Source of the DNA: Bacteroidota bacterium | GTDB lineage: Bacteria > Bacteroidota > Rhodothermia > Rhodothermales > Rubricoccaceae | Length of the DNA: 64,000 nt | Assembly (NCBI GenBank): GCA_039821555.1 | Contig: JBCBNX010000013.1 | Coordinates: 44,693 to 108,692, forward strand | Reading direction: 5' to 3' | Shown here: piece after piece, positions 8,201 through 16,170 of the stretch | How positions within the stretch are numbered: the first letter of the stretch is position 1 | How the letters are laid out: every line of letters starts with the position of its first letter | Notes under the pieces: generated by a model | Seen by the model: only the letters and a program-made list of their open reading frames with translations | The model's database searches: none | Told to the model about the DNA's origin: nothing | Program-made: the position numbers and the translations under genes

Positions 8201-8626
8201 GCGGTCGAGGAGCGCTGTGATCGTTGGGAGCGTCGCAGTAAGTCGGAGCTCGCCCGCGCGCCAGACGACGCGCTCTACCGGCCAATCGGTCTCGGCATCA
8301 GGGTTGGCGAGCGCAGCGTCGATGCGGGCGACGATGGCCGCAGCCCGCGCTTCCGCATCGACGGGACGGCGCGACGTGGATGAGTTGGCGGGCGTCTCCA
8401 CATAGCCCTTCTTGGTCTTCGCGGTGACGAGTTTGTCAAAGAGCGCCTCGGCCTCGTCGCGGTCCACTGGCAGATTCGTCTTCGGGATCTCGCGGAGCGC
8501 CTGGCCGCGGCGACCGTAGCGGACCGTCACCACGAAGCCGCTGGGCTCCTCGTGGAGGTCGACCTCGTAGACCTTGTCGGATGTGCCCTCCTGAAAGGCA
8601 AGACGAGTCTGTCGGACGAGCGGCAT
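5216..8626 (-). CDS. WGR-domain and HEAT/ARM-repeat protein, probable retron partner
   Basis: An 1136-aa protein with no signal peptide and no membrane segment. Residues 1-75 form a WGR-like domain (YEVDLHEEPSGFVVTVRYG, then RRGQAL). WGR domains occur in PARPs and in MolR/DUF4132 proteins and contact nucleic acid. From about residue 550 to the end there are repeated amphipathic helix pairs rich in Leu, Ala and Asp, typical of HEAT/ARM solenoids (for example VRSAVRDLLARKRP, DVRANVRPVILRLA, VRDAACAMVERQ). No nuclease, ATPase or protease motif is evident. It is the first gene of the minus-strand cassette, preceded by an A/T-rich leader. It is most likely a scaffold or sensor that works with the SWIM protein. 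The function is not known. Confidence 0.82.
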   Translation of the reverse strand: MPLVRQTRLAFQEGTSDKVYEVDLHEEPSGFVVTVRYGRRGQALREIPKTNLPVDRDEAEALFDKLVTAKTKKGYVETPANSSTSRRPVDAEARAAAIVARIDAALANPDAETDWPVERVVWRAGELRLTATLPTITALLDRLAASLMETWPRSKKDDRLLRAYCALWALARTGRAVEDRTAPELHAARKAILRLLDAQGPSRWERLRAEHVHDLAQEALHHLANDEERAANRRMQQTGFADVIERLADPDARRAQLDTWLGAIAPSDLYDLRDAIGLALYDVPGAHETLLAFATEAPLAAPFVYWHRRLFKLAELRDAAELYGRLAYRFATEPSGLSAFDTGYEWNHDDGKYRTVGRHLTKNEETGYVEYRQTTSEYDRSSWRDRTIRSETQIRTPDGPEWIDTDDLTPNRVFEEAALGYSEKTRAYLRRRAWRTLRKLGEADDPAYVKMAVGLLLAYTDADADEPREVVFQWYDWQNRAMRARTTRYDAFAPYIAFNHVLYANSPRFELKKGNKAWSLRDGVETGTPAETREEAFSHLWDAQPEGLLHLVAESRCAPVHAFAVRALRANPDFLDRLGVDEVLLLLGRPYADTVRLGLDLAQRLYDPADPNVALVRALLDATLPEARALALGWLADAPDALLTDSAFVADLLAHRYDDVRSAVRDLLARKRPAGLDDEALLIRCMALLLTYEVDSDAANIDAARLRDLGEAMVTLLAGAVRRLALGLIEDLVRHPFPAVQAVGGRLLAHHGTPPEALPGALIAALMTADDAEVRATGLALFGRLPDDVLLDQPEVLDALAQSPQADVRANVRPVILRLAANHPDFAVAMTKRLLPPLYRTERVGGLHADLAALLTDDAFSEARAAFDRDRLWGLLHARPVPAQELGALVLAERDWSGTFTIRQITRLASHEVVAVRDAACAMVERQTDRMRAHPIDALTLLDAAWDDARAFAFDFFARAFDEDVWTPKLLVHVVDSVRSDVQAYGQTLLTRFFDEGDGPTYLLRLSEHPAANVQCFASNYLDAHAGGHLDRMQALEPYFRAVLGQVNRGRVAKDRVLAFLTREAARTPEAAAFAAPLLAHHSATIAVGDKATLIAAMRDLQDAQPDVDLALLERVPVPVHPASNEAASSEVTDAV

Positions 8627-8657
8627 GGCCGTGGAAAGGATAGGGTGGCGTGTGATT

Positions 8658-8698
8658 CGATTCCAACATAAACCGTGAGTAGTGACAACAAAATGTCA
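8658..8698 (-). promoter_or_regulatory. Candidate promoter of the retron-associated cassette
   Basis: The leader of the WGR/HEAT gene is an A/T-rich island in otherwise GC-rich DNA. On the minus strand it carries TTGTTG and, about 18 nt later, TATGTTGG. These loosely resemble the Bacteroidota TTG/TAnnTTTG promoter elements. The match is imperfect and no start site is known. Confidence 0.25.
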
Positions 8699-8725
8699 TA
8701 GCCTTGAAAAAAAAGCCAGCCGCAC

Positions 8726-8758
8726 AAAAAACCGCCGCCCTCGGGGTGAGGACGGCGG
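8726..8758 (-). terminator. Rho-independent terminator of the amt gene
   Basis: On the minus strand, 37 nt after the amt stop, an 11-bp stem (CCGCCGTCCTC with GAGGGCGGCGG, one wobble pair) with a 5-nt loop is followed directly by six T residues. It also insulates the retron cassette from amt read-through. Confidence 0.85.
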
Positions 8759-8794
8759 CAGGTGGCAGCCGCGCAAGCGGTCTGGTCGGGTGTG

Positions 8795-10129
8795 TCAGAC
8801 GGTCGCGTAGCTGTTCTCGTCCACCGGCTCCGTGAACTCGGGGTAGGCCGAGATGGCGTGCTCGTGCAGGTCAAGGCCCATCTCTTCGATCTCGCCGTTG
8901 AGGCGGACGCCCATCGTCTTCTTGAGGAGCGTGAAGAGGACGAAGGCCACCGGGAAGGTCCAGGCGAAGGCGGCCACAATGCCCAGCAACTGCACGCCCA
9001 CGATGCCCATGTTGAACATTGCCTCGGCGTTGAACAGCCCGGCCGCGAGCGTGCCCCATGCGCCGCAGACGCCGTGTACTGCGATGGCATCGACCGGGTC
9101 ATCCACCCCCGCCTTCTCAATGCCGATAGCGGCGAAGACGACGATGATGCCCGCGAGGAAGCCCGTGATGATGGCAAAGTCCGGCGTGAGGTTGGCGCAG
9201 CCCGCCGTGATGCCGACGAGGCCTGCGAGGACGCCGTTGAGCGTAAACGAGACGTCGGGCTTGCCAGTGCGCAGCCACGTGATCGCCATCGCGCCGACGG
9301 CACCAGCCCCGGCCGCGAGGAACGTGTTGAGCGCGATCAGACCGATGGACGTGTCGCCCGTCGTGGTCGAGCCGGCGTTGAAGCCGAACCAGCCGAGCCA
9401 CAGGATGAACACGCCGAGCGCCGCCTGCGGGAGGCTGTGGCCGGGCATCGGCTGGGCCTTGCCGTCGATGTACTTGCCCATGCGCGGGCCCACGACGATA
9501 GCCGCCGCAAGCGCGGCCCAGCCACCGACCGAGTGCACGACCGTCGAGCCCGCGAAGTCGATGAAGCCGAGGCCTTCGAGCCAGCCCGAGCCGTTGAACA
9601 GCCCACCCCAGGCCCAGGAGCCGAAGACCGGGTAGATCAGGCCCGTGAGCAGGATCGAGAACATAAGGTAGCCCGTGAACTTGGTCCGCTCGGCGACGGC
9701 CCCCGAGACGATCGTGGCTGCGGTGGCGGCGAAGACGGCCTGGAAGAAGAAAAAGGCATAGATCCACGACTGGTCCTGGCCTTCGATGCCCTTCAGGAAG
9801 AAGCCATCCGTGCCGATCCAGCCGCCGGCGGTCGTGCCGAACATGAGCGCGAAGCCGACGGCGAAGAACACGAGCGAGCCCGCGCCGACGTCCATCACGT
9901 TCTTCATGATGATGTTGGCCGCGTTCTTGGCGCGCGTGAAGCCGGTTTCGAGCAGCGCGAAGCCCGCCTGCATAAAGAAGACCATCGCGGCGGCGATGAT
10001 CGTCCAGACGTAGTTGAGGTTGACCTGCACCGTTTCGGCAGCGGCGACGCCTGCGTCAGGACTGTCCTGCGCCAGGGCCGCGGGCGCGACGAACAGCGCA
10101 GCGAGGAGAAGGGAACGGTTCCGGGACAT
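8795..10129 (-). CDS. amt: Ammonium transporter of the Amt family
   Basis: Inner-membrane channel that imports ammonium. From the chosen ATG (MSRNRSLLLAALF) there is a cleavable-looking N-terminal hydrophobic segment ending APAALAQ, as in many Amt proteins. About eleven membrane helices follow. Visible family motifs are QAGFALLETGFTRAKNAANI, DFAGSTVVHSVGG (conserved Asp and pore His) and AVHGVCGAWGTLAAGLF (second pore His). The length of 444 aa is normal. An upstream ATG at 10195 would add 22 polar residues before the signal and is less likely. A TorF-like outer-membrane gene lies 122 nt upstream on the same strand, a pairing often seen with nitrogen-uptake genes. No glnB/glnK gene is adjacent. 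Confidence 0.95.
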   Translation of the reverse strand: MSRNRSLLLAALFVAPAALAQDSPDAGVAAAETVQVNLNYVWTIIAAAMVFFMQAGFALLETGFTRAKNAANIIMKNVMDVGAGSLVFFAVGFALMFGTTAGGWIGTDGFFLKGIEGQDQSWIYAFFFFQAVFAATAATIVSGAVAERTKFTGYLMFSILLTGLIYPVFGSWAWGGLFNGSGWLEGLGFIDFAGSTVVHSVGGWAALAAAIVVGPRMGKYIDGKAQPMPGHSLPQAALGVFILWLGWFGFNAGSTTTGDTSIGLIALNTFLAAGAGAVGAMAITWLRTGKPDVSFTLNGVLAGLVGITAGCANLTPDFAIITGFLAGIIVVFAAIGIEKAGVDDPVDAIAVHGVCGAWGTLAAGLFNAEAMFNMGIVGVQLLGIVAAFAWTFPVAFVLFTLLKKTMGVRLNGEIEEMGLDLHEHAISAYPEFTEPVDENSYATV

Positions 10130-10251
10130 GGGTGGAAGCGTGTTGGATGGGGTGGTGATGGACGAGAAAAGTGGACAGGAGTGACAAGTGGGCAAGTATC
10201 AAGTAGCAAGGGGAGACCCATGTCACTTGCTTCTTGCCACTTGCCTCTCGT

Positions 10252-10980
10252 TCAGAAGCTGACGCCGAAGACGAGGTAGGTGCGCTCGAGCTCGGGGTTG
10301 AGCGTGTAGCCGACCATGACGGGGAGCGCGAACTCGTCGCTGAGGGCGATCTCGCGCGTGGCCGAGAGCGTCACGTTGACGACCGCGAAGCCGTCGGTGA
10401 GGTAGAAGGCGCTCTCCATCGGCACGACGCCGAGCGCGAGGCCGAGCTCGACCTCGTCGAGCGGCAGCGCGTAGCTGGCTTCGAGGTAGGTCGAGATGTT
10501 CTGGTCGCCGCTGCTGTTGAGGTCGCCGTTGCCGAAGACGATGGCGGCGGCGTAGAGCGACACGGGAATCGTCTCGGTGCCGTCGAAGCTGACGAAGGGC
10601 TCGATGAGGTGCGCGTTCTCATAGTCGAAGAAGTCGAAGTCGCCGTCGTCGTCGGCGGCACCCAGGGACGGGAAGTAGTAGTCGGTGACGCCGAAGGAGA
10701 CGGGGCCGACCGAGGCGGAGATGTAGAGGTCGTGCTCGTTGGCGCCGCCGAAGTCAGTGCCGACGGAGTAGGACGCCCAGGTGCCAACGGTGACGGAGCC
10801 GCCCTCGAACTCGGCGGTGTAGTCGAGGAAGGGCTGGATGCTGAGCGACTCGCCGAAGTCGTAGCCACGCCAGACGTAGCGGCTCATGACGTCGGCGCCG
10901 AGGCCGAGTTGGGCGAAGGAGGCAGGCGCCGCGACAAGCGCGGCAAGGAGAAGGGTGAGGAAGCGGGACATCGGGGTCAT
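10252..10980 (-). CDS. TorF-family putative outer-membrane porin
   Basis: A 242-aa secreted protein with signal peptide MTPMSRFLTLLLAALVAAPA, cut near ASFAQ. The mature part begins LGLGADVMSRYVWRGYDFGE, a hallmark of the TorF/Gcw_chp family (Tyr-Val-Trp-Arg-Gly). The rest alternates in beta-strand style and ends in an aromatic residue (VFGVSF), as beta-barrel proteins do. Solute specificity is unknown. Its position upstream of amt suggests a link to nitrogen-source uptake. A second Met nine bases inside (10971) is an equally plausible start. Confidence 0.85.
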   Translation of the reverse strand: MTPMSRFLTLLLAALVAAPASFAQLGLGADVMSRYVWRGYDFGESLSIQPFLDYTAEFEGGSVTVGTWASYSVGTDFGGANEHDLYISASVGPVSFGVTDYYFPSLGAADDDGDFDFFDYENAHLIEPFVSFDGTETIPVSLYAAAIVFGNGDLNSSGDQNISTYLEASYALPLDEVELGLALGVVPMESAFYLTDGFAVVNVTLSATREIALSDEFALPVMVGYTLNPELERTYLVFGVSF

Positions 10981-11369
10981 CCGGATGGGTGGGGATAGAG
11001 CGTGGCGGGGGAGATGACCGCGACGCCGCCGTTCGTGGAGGGGTGCAGGCTGAGTGCGCCTTGGAAGGGAGATGGAGCGCTCAGGCTGCCGAACTGACGG
11101 GCCAGATGGATGACTGCCAATTGAATTAATGCCTGGGAGTCGTCCAACTAAAAATGTTAAGGGCACGTCGATAGCCCACGAGTGCAGCCCCGTCGCCTCA
11201 CGGTTATCCATGAAGGAAGCGGTTTTTTTGCCGCTCCATGCCCTGATTCTAGCCCATCAAGAAATGACGAAGGGGCAGGTTAGGGAGGCGACCGGGCTTC
11301 CGAAAGCGGTTACGAAACTGTTACGCCCTAAAAAAATGAGGCGAGTTTCGGTCCCTTGGCCCCGCGATC
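10981..11369. other. Intergenic region upstream of the porin gene
   Basis: A stretch of 389 bp without a supported gene. It is more A/T-rich than its surroundings and contains a short stem around a T7 run (agcgg and ccgct near 11218-11235). An A/T-rich patch near 11122-11155 could hold the porin promoter. No riboswitch, RNA gene or convincing terminator was recognised. Confidence 0.4.
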
Positions 11370-11846
11370 CTACCGGCTCCGCAGCAGCGCCGCGATGAGC
11401 GCGATGCCCGCCGTGTAGACCGCCGAGCCCAACCACAGGCCCGTTACCAGAAAGAGCGTGCGGGTGTCCTGTGTGAGCGCCAGCACGAACACCACGATCA
11501 CGTTGTGCACCAGCGCCACCGCCAGCGCAGACATCGCCGTCTGCGCAGGGCCTGAGCGCAGCATCTCGTTCTGCTCCGTCCGAAACTGCCCCGCCACAAA
11601 CCCGATGATCGTCTTCGAGAACGCCTGGAGCCCGAGCAGGCTGGGGTTGACCAGCAAGTCCGCAAGCAGCCCGGCGCCGAAGCCAGCCACGGCCCCCTGC
11701 ACGCGCCCATAGCGCAAAGCGGCTACCGTCACGAAGAGCAGCACCGCATCCGGTGTCACGCCAAAGACCGGCAGCCGGCTCAACAGCAGCCACTGCAGCA
11801 CCACCACGCCGAGGCCGGTCAGCACGAGGCGGAGCGAGGCGGGCAT
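11370..11846 (-). CDS. mreD: Rod shape-determining membrane protein MreD
   Basis: A 158-aa integral membrane protein with about five hydrophobic helices. The pattern VTPDAVLLFVTVAALRYGRVQGAVAGFGAGLLADLLVNPSLLG, split over helices 2-3, is typical of MreD. MreD belongs to the elongasome with MreB, MreC, PBP2 and RodA. Those partners are not adjacent here. The next gene upstream encodes a PBP4-type carboxypeptidase, also a cell-wall function. The identification rests on length, topology and the GxGxGLLxDL pattern. Confidence 0.82.
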   Translation of the reverse strand: MPASLRLVLTGLGVVVLQWLLLSRLPVFGVTPDAVLLFVTVAALRYGRVQGAVAGFGAGLLADLLVNPSLLGLQAFSKTIIGFVAGQFRTEQNEMLRSGPAQTAMSALAVALVHNVIVVFVLALTQDTRTLFLVTGLWLGSAVYTAGIALIAALLRSR

Positions 11847-11913
11847 GAAGGGCAGGGCGGGGTGGGAGCAGCGAAGCGCTCAAGTTACGCCCCGCGCCTG
11901 CCTGGAACGACGG

Positions 11914-13479
11914 CTACCCTTGCGCTAGGCCGCCGCTCGTGATGGCGGCAACGAGCTGGTCGATGGCATCGGTGATGCGACCCGACCGCGTGGTGTAGTG
12001 GTTGGCCATCACGCTGAAGGCGTAGCGCGTGCCGTCCGGGCCGGTGGCGTAGCCCGAGAGCGCGCGGACATACTCCAGCGAGCCGGTCTTGGCGGCCACC
12101 GGCACGCCTTCGAGCCGCGTCGAGAGCGTCGTGGCGCGCTCGCCGCCGCCGGGCATCGAGGCGACGTAGAGGGCACCGTGCTCGTGGCCGACCATCACGG
12201 CGAGGAGGCGGCCAAGCATCTCAGGCGTGATGAGGTCTTTGCGCGAGAGCCCCGAGCCGTCGCGCACGGAGAGGCCGCGCGTCGGGAGGCCCTGCCGGTC
12301 GAAGAAGCTGACCACGGCGCTGCGCCCGCCCGAGAGCGTGCCGCGCGACGACAGGGCGCGGAAGAGGTGCTCGGCGTAGAGGTTGTCGCTGCGCTTGTTG
12401 ATCTCGTCCACGAGCCACGACACCGGCGGCGAGCGGTGGACGAAGAGGGGCTCCCCTGCGGCCGTCGGCGGACTGGTGAGGTCGGCGGCGTCCACCAGCG
12501 TCGCGTCCACCTCGATCCCGGCGGCTTCCAGGCGCTGCTGGAAGTGGTGCAGCGTGTAGAGCACCGGCGCCTCGACGGGAATGCTGTTGATCCCGGCATA
12601 GCGGTACGACACCGAGCCGGAGGCGTCGTAGGTGTTCGTGCCGAGGCGGCGCTGGATGCGCAGCGGGCTGTAGCCGCGCCGCCGCCGGTGCGTGCTCACC
12701 GCGTTGTTGAGCCGGAAGAAGCTCTCGGGTTGCGCCGTCACGCGCGCCGCCCGGCCTGCCCGTGTGCCTTCAACACGGAAGCGAAGCAGGTTGTCGGCAT
12801 AGCTGAGGCCGCTCGTGGCAGGCGCCCACGGTTGCCGGTCGAGGTGGTTCAAGTCCCAGCCCGGCGCATAGGTGTCGCCCGCATCGAACGCGCGCCCGTC
12901 GCCGACGAGGCGGCCGGTGATCTTCGTCACGCCCGCGTCAGCGAGGCTACGCGCCCACGCGGCGAGGGGATCGGCCCAGACGGTGTCGGCCACGCGGCGG
13001 CTGCCGAACGTCGGATCGCCGCTGCCTGTCAGAATGAAGTCGCCGTCGAGCGTCGTGCCGTCGGTGTCCCCGTTGAAGTGGAGTGTCGTCGTGAAGCGGT
13101 GGTCAGGCCCGAGCACGTCGAGCGCCGCCGCCGTGGTGAGCAGCTTCTGGTTCGACGCTGGAATGAAGTTCAGGCTCGCGTTCCGGCGATACACCACGCG
13201 TCCCGAGTCAAGGTCCTGAACGTAAATGCCCCAGAACGCCTCGGGCAGCTCCGGGTCGTCCAGTACCGCGTCGATGGTGGAAGCCATCGGGGTGGAAGCC
13301 ATCGGGGTAGGAGCTACCGCGGCGGGAGGCGGGCTCGGGGCTTGGGCGATAGCAGGCGGCTCCGCGTCTACCAGGATCGTGCTTACCGGGATCGCGACGG
13401 GCGGAGCCGTGCCGGGAAAAAGCAGCAGGGCGACGAGGGCCGCGAGCGTGCGGGCCGGCAGCATCGAGAGACGCAGCAT
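11914..13479 (-). CDS. dacB: D-alanyl-D-alanine carboxypeptidase/endopeptidase, PBP4 family (S13)
   Basis: A 521-aa periplasmic penicillin-binding protein that trims or cleaves peptidoglycan cross-links. An N-terminal hydrophobic signal (ARTLAALVALLLFPGT) is followed by a Pro/Ala linker that contains a repeated PMASTPMAST. The serine active-site tetrad is ASNQK (SxxK), followed by LLTTAAALDVLGP. The SxN motif is RSDNLYAEHL. The KTG box is AAKTGSLEYVRALSGY. The large insertion between SxxK and SxN is typical of the S13 family. It lies on the same strand as mreD, 67 nt apart. Confidence 0.93.
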   Translation of the reverse strand: MLRLSMLPARTLAALVALLLFPGTAPPVAIPVSTILVDAEPPAIAQAPSPPPAAVAPTPMASTPMASTIDAVLDDPELPEAFWGIYVQDLDSGRVVYRRNASLNFIPASNQKLLTTAAALDVLGPDHRFTTTLHFNGDTDGTTLDGDFILTGSGDPTFGSRRVADTVWADPLAAWARSLADAGVTKITGRLVGDGRAFDAGDTYAPGWDLNHLDRQPWAPATSGLSYADNLLRFRVEGTRAGRAARVTAQPESFFRLNNAVSTHRRRRGYSPLRIQRRLGTNTYDASGSVSYRYAGINSIPVEAPVLYTLHHFQQRLEAAGIEVDATLVDAADLTSPPTAAGEPLFVHRSPPVSWLVDEINKRSDNLYAEHLFRALSSRGTLSGGRSAVVSFFDRQGLPTRGLSVRDGSGLSRKDLITPEMLGRLLAVMVGHEHGALYVASMPGGGERATTLSTRLEGVPVAAKTGSLEYVRALSGYATGPDGTRYAFSVMANHYTTRSGRITDAIDQLVAAITSGGLAQG

Positions 13480-13686
13480 CAGGAGACGGGCGAAGGAGGG
13501 GCGCAGACAGGACGCAGCAAGCTACAACCCCGACGAAGAGCGGACGGGCCTAATCGACGGTATGACATGGCCCCTATGTTCCCTGTACGGCGCGGAGGAG
13601 GACGCCTCAGATTAGAGGAAAACCCGTACGTTGGACGCGTGCCCGCTCGGCACACGTCGTCTCCCCCGACTCGCTCCCTCACGTTG

Positions 13687-14958
13687 ATGTCTACCCATCA
13701 TGCTCGCCCCGTCGTCTCCGCCTACGAGATCGCTACCGCCAACTTCAACGCCTCGGCCGGACGTCTTGGCCTGCCGGATTCCTGGAGCACGCTCATCCGC
13801 ACGCCGTTCCGCGAGATGAAGGTTGAGGTCCCCCTCACGCGCGACGACGGCTCACTGGAGGTCTACACCGGCTTCCGCATCCAGCACAACGGCGCACGCG
13901 GTCCGTTCAAAGGCGGCATCCGCTACGCGCCCACCGTGGACGACCAGGAAGTGCGCGCCCTCGCCGAGATGATGACGTACAAGACCGCCCTCGTCGATAT
14001 CCCGTTCGGCGGCGGCAAAGGCGGCATTCAGGTGGATGCGCGAACGCTGAGCGCGCGCGAACTCGAACAGCTCACGCGGCGCTACATCTCGCGCATCCAC
14101 CTCATCCTCGGCGTCAACCGCGACGTGCCCGCGCCGGACTACGGCACCAACGCGCAGGTGATGGCGTGGGTCGTCGACCAGTACGGCCGCCAGCATGGGC
14201 ATAACCCGGCTATCGTGACGGGCAAGCCGCTCGAACTCGGCGGCTCGCGGGGGCGCGCGGCGGCAACGGGCCGCGGCGTGATGCTGCTCACCCTCGAAGC
14301 GGCCAAAGACCTCGGCATCGCCGTGGGCGACCTCCGCGTGATCGTGCAAGGCTTCGGCAACGTGGGCATGAACGCGGCGCTGCTGCTGCACGAGGCCGGC
14401 GCGAAGGTGGTGGCCGTGTCGGACATCTCGGGCGGGCTGTTCGCGGCCGACGGGCTCGACATCCCTGCCCTTGAGCGCTACGTCGCCGAGGTGGGCCACC
14501 GCTCGCTCGCAGGCTACGTCGCGCCGGGCATCGACGCCGTGAGCCATGCCGACTTCATGGCGCTCGATGGCAACGTGCTCATCCCGGCCGCCCTCGAAGC
14601 CGCGATCCACCAGGGCAACGTGGACGGCGTCAAGGCGAAGCTCGTCGTGGAAGGTGCCAACCTGCCCGTGACCCCCGAGGCCGACCGGCGGCTCGCCGAG
14701 CGCGGCGTGGTCGTCATCCCCGACATCCTCGCCAACGCGGGCGGCGTCACGGTGTCCTACTTCGAGTGGAGCCAGAACTTCCAGCAGTACACCTGGCCCG
14801 AGGACGAGGTCAACGCGAAGCTGAAGCGCATCATCCTCGATGCCTACGCCAACGTCAGCGGCCGCGCGAAAGCCGAAGGCACGACCCTCCGCGAGGCGGC
14901 CTTCGACATCGGCATCGAGCGCGTCGTCCAGACCGAGAAGCTGCGCGGGATGCTGTAG
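13687..14958 (+). CDS. gdhA: Glutamate dehydrogenase (Glu/Leu/Phe/Val family)
   Basis: A 423-aa enzyme that interconverts glutamate with 2-oxoglutarate and ammonium. Visible features are the substrate-binding segment GGIRYAPTVD, the lysine-bearing PFGGGKGGI, the catalytic PAPDYGTNAQVMAW, and a Rossmann motif VQGFGNVGMNAAL. The length fits the hexameric bacterial type. The frame is open far upstream, but the protein starts at MSTHHARPVV, because all family homology begins after it and the upstream part overlaps dacB on the other strand. It is divergent from dacB. Confidence 0.95.
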   Translation: MSTHHARPVVSAYEIATANFNASAGRLGLPDSWSTLIRTPFREMKVEVPLTRDDGSLEVYTGFRIQHNGARGPFKGGIRYAPTVDDQEVRALAEMMTYKTALVDIPFGGGKGGIQVDARTLSARELEQLTRRYISRIHLILGVNRDVPAPDYGTNAQVMAWVVDQYGRQHGHNPAIVTGKPLELGGSRGRAAATGRGVMLLTLEAAKDLGIAVGDLRVIVQGFGNVGMNAALLLHEAGAKVVAVSDISGGLFAADGLDIPALERYVAEVGHRSLAGYVAPGIDAVSHADFMALDGNVLIPAALEAAIHQGNVDGVKAKLVVEGANLPVTPEADRRLAERGVVVIPDILANAGGVTVSYFEWSQNFQQYTWPEDEVNAKLKRIILDAYANVSGRAKAEGTTLREAAFDIGIERVVQTEKLRGML

Positions 14959-15108
14959 AGAAGGATGAAGGGAGAGGGCAGAAGTTCAGAGACGGCGGCG
15001 GTATTCCTAGTCCGTTGTCCGTAGCGGGCGATGAAGTGGCACCCGGAAGCAGCGCGGATCACACAGCGTCCTGGCTGGGTTCGCGGTGGAAACCAACCCG
15101 CTCTCGCT

Positions 15109-16044
15109 ATGCGCCTGCTTCTCCTCTCGCTTCCCCTCCTTCTGGTCGCCTGCCTGAACCCCGAGCCTGCCCCTGCGCCCGGCGTGCCGACAGCCCCGGC
15201 ATCGTTCGACGTGCCCGACGAGTACGGGCCCGGCTATGGCGTCTCCGAGGACGAGTTCGGCGCCTACTGGTACCAGGGCCTCGCCGAGATCACGGGCTAC
15301 GACCTCGACCAGGCCCGCTATGGCGCGCAGCACGACGGCGAGGCGGTGCTCGTCTTCGTAACCGAGCCGTTCTCGCGCAGCAAGCAGGTCAAGCTCGACC
15401 GCTCGACGGGGGGTGACGACGAGGCGACCGTGCTCAAGCTCAACGCCACGCGCTCGTTCCTGACCGGCATCTATCCCTATTCGATGATGTCCTCGGTCTT
15501 CCAGCCCGTCGACGCCGCGCCCGCGCTCAAGGTCACGACGACCTCACAGGAGTGGTGCGGCCACACGTTCACCCAACTCAATCGCTCAGGCGACGGCTAC
15601 GACCTGGAGTTCCGCTCCTACTTCGAGCAGGAGGGCGATCAGGACCTGGGCTTTGACGAGGTCCTGATCGAAGACGAAATCTGGACGACGCTCCGCCTCA
15701 ACCCCGACGCGCTCCCGGCGGAGCCCGTCGAGATGCTGCCCGGCACCGTCTACCAGCGCCTCAGCCACATCGACTGGCAGCCGCACACCGCCGAGCCGTC
15801 GCTCTCGGCACCCGACGCCGCTGGCGTGCGCACCTACACGCTCACCTACCCGAGCCTCGGCCGTACGCTCGCCATCCGCTTCCAGGCCGCCTTCCCGCAC
15901 GTGATCGAGGGCTGGACCGAGACGCGCCGCGCCCGCGGCCAGACCGTCACCACGACCGCCACACGCCGCGCCCAACTCATGACCGCCTACTGGGGCCAGA
16001 ACAGCCCCGAAGACGAAGCCCTCCGCGAGCAGCTTGGGCTATAG
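15109..16044 (+). CDS. Lipoprotein of unknown function, Maf-like by annotation in Bacteroidota
   Basis: A 311-aa predicted lipoprotein with lipobox LLLVAC after a short hydrophobic leader. The mature part carries AYWYQGLAEITGYDLDQARYG and AVLVFVTEPFSRSKQVKLD. Similar proteins in Bacteroidota are often labelled 'septum formation inhibitor Maf', but the sequence has no nucleotide pyrophosphatase motif of true Maf, so that label is probably an error. The middle part has CGHTFTQLNRSG and a beta-rich pattern. The function is unknown and the location is probably the periplasm or outer membrane. Confidence 0.75.
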   Translation: MRLLLLSLPLLLVACLNPEPAPAPGVPTAPASFDVPDEYGPGYGVSEDEFGAYWYQGLAEITGYDLDQARYGAQHDGEAVLVFVTEPFSRSKQVKLDRSTGGDDEATVLKLNATRSFLTGIYPYSMMSSVFQPVDAAPALKVTTTSQEWCGHTFTQLNRSGDGYDLEFRSYFEQEGDQDLGFDEVLIEDEIWTTLRLNPDALPAEPVEMLPGTVYQRLSHIDWQPHTAEPSLSAPDAAGVRTYTLTYPSLGRTLAIRFQAAFPHVIEGWTETRRARGQTVTTTATRRAQLMTAYWGQNSPEDEALREQLGL

Positions 16045-16116
16045 GGAGTGCGGGGGTGTCGGGGGAAGTAGGTGTCGCGGTGGAAGTTGCCCGCATGAAG
16101 CGTGGTGAGCAACCTT

Positions 16117-16170
16117 GCCTCACTGCCTCACTGCCTCACTGCCTCACTGCCTCACTGCCTCACTGCCTCA
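16117..16170. repeat. 8-bp tandem repeat (gcctcact)n at the 3' end of dctM
   Basis: Nearly seven perfect copies of gcctcact. The last copy overlaps the dctM stop codon (16168-16170 on the minus strand), so the array lies in the 3' untranslated part of that gene. Confidence 0.95.

Noticed and set aside
11215..11240. Terminator-like stem with T7 run
   Set aside because: The T-run is in the loop, not after the stem, so it does not fit a Rho-independent terminator on either strand.
11998..13686. Upstream extension of the glutamate dehydrogenase frame
   Set aside because: Antisense to dacB with artefactual composition; family homology begins only after 13687.
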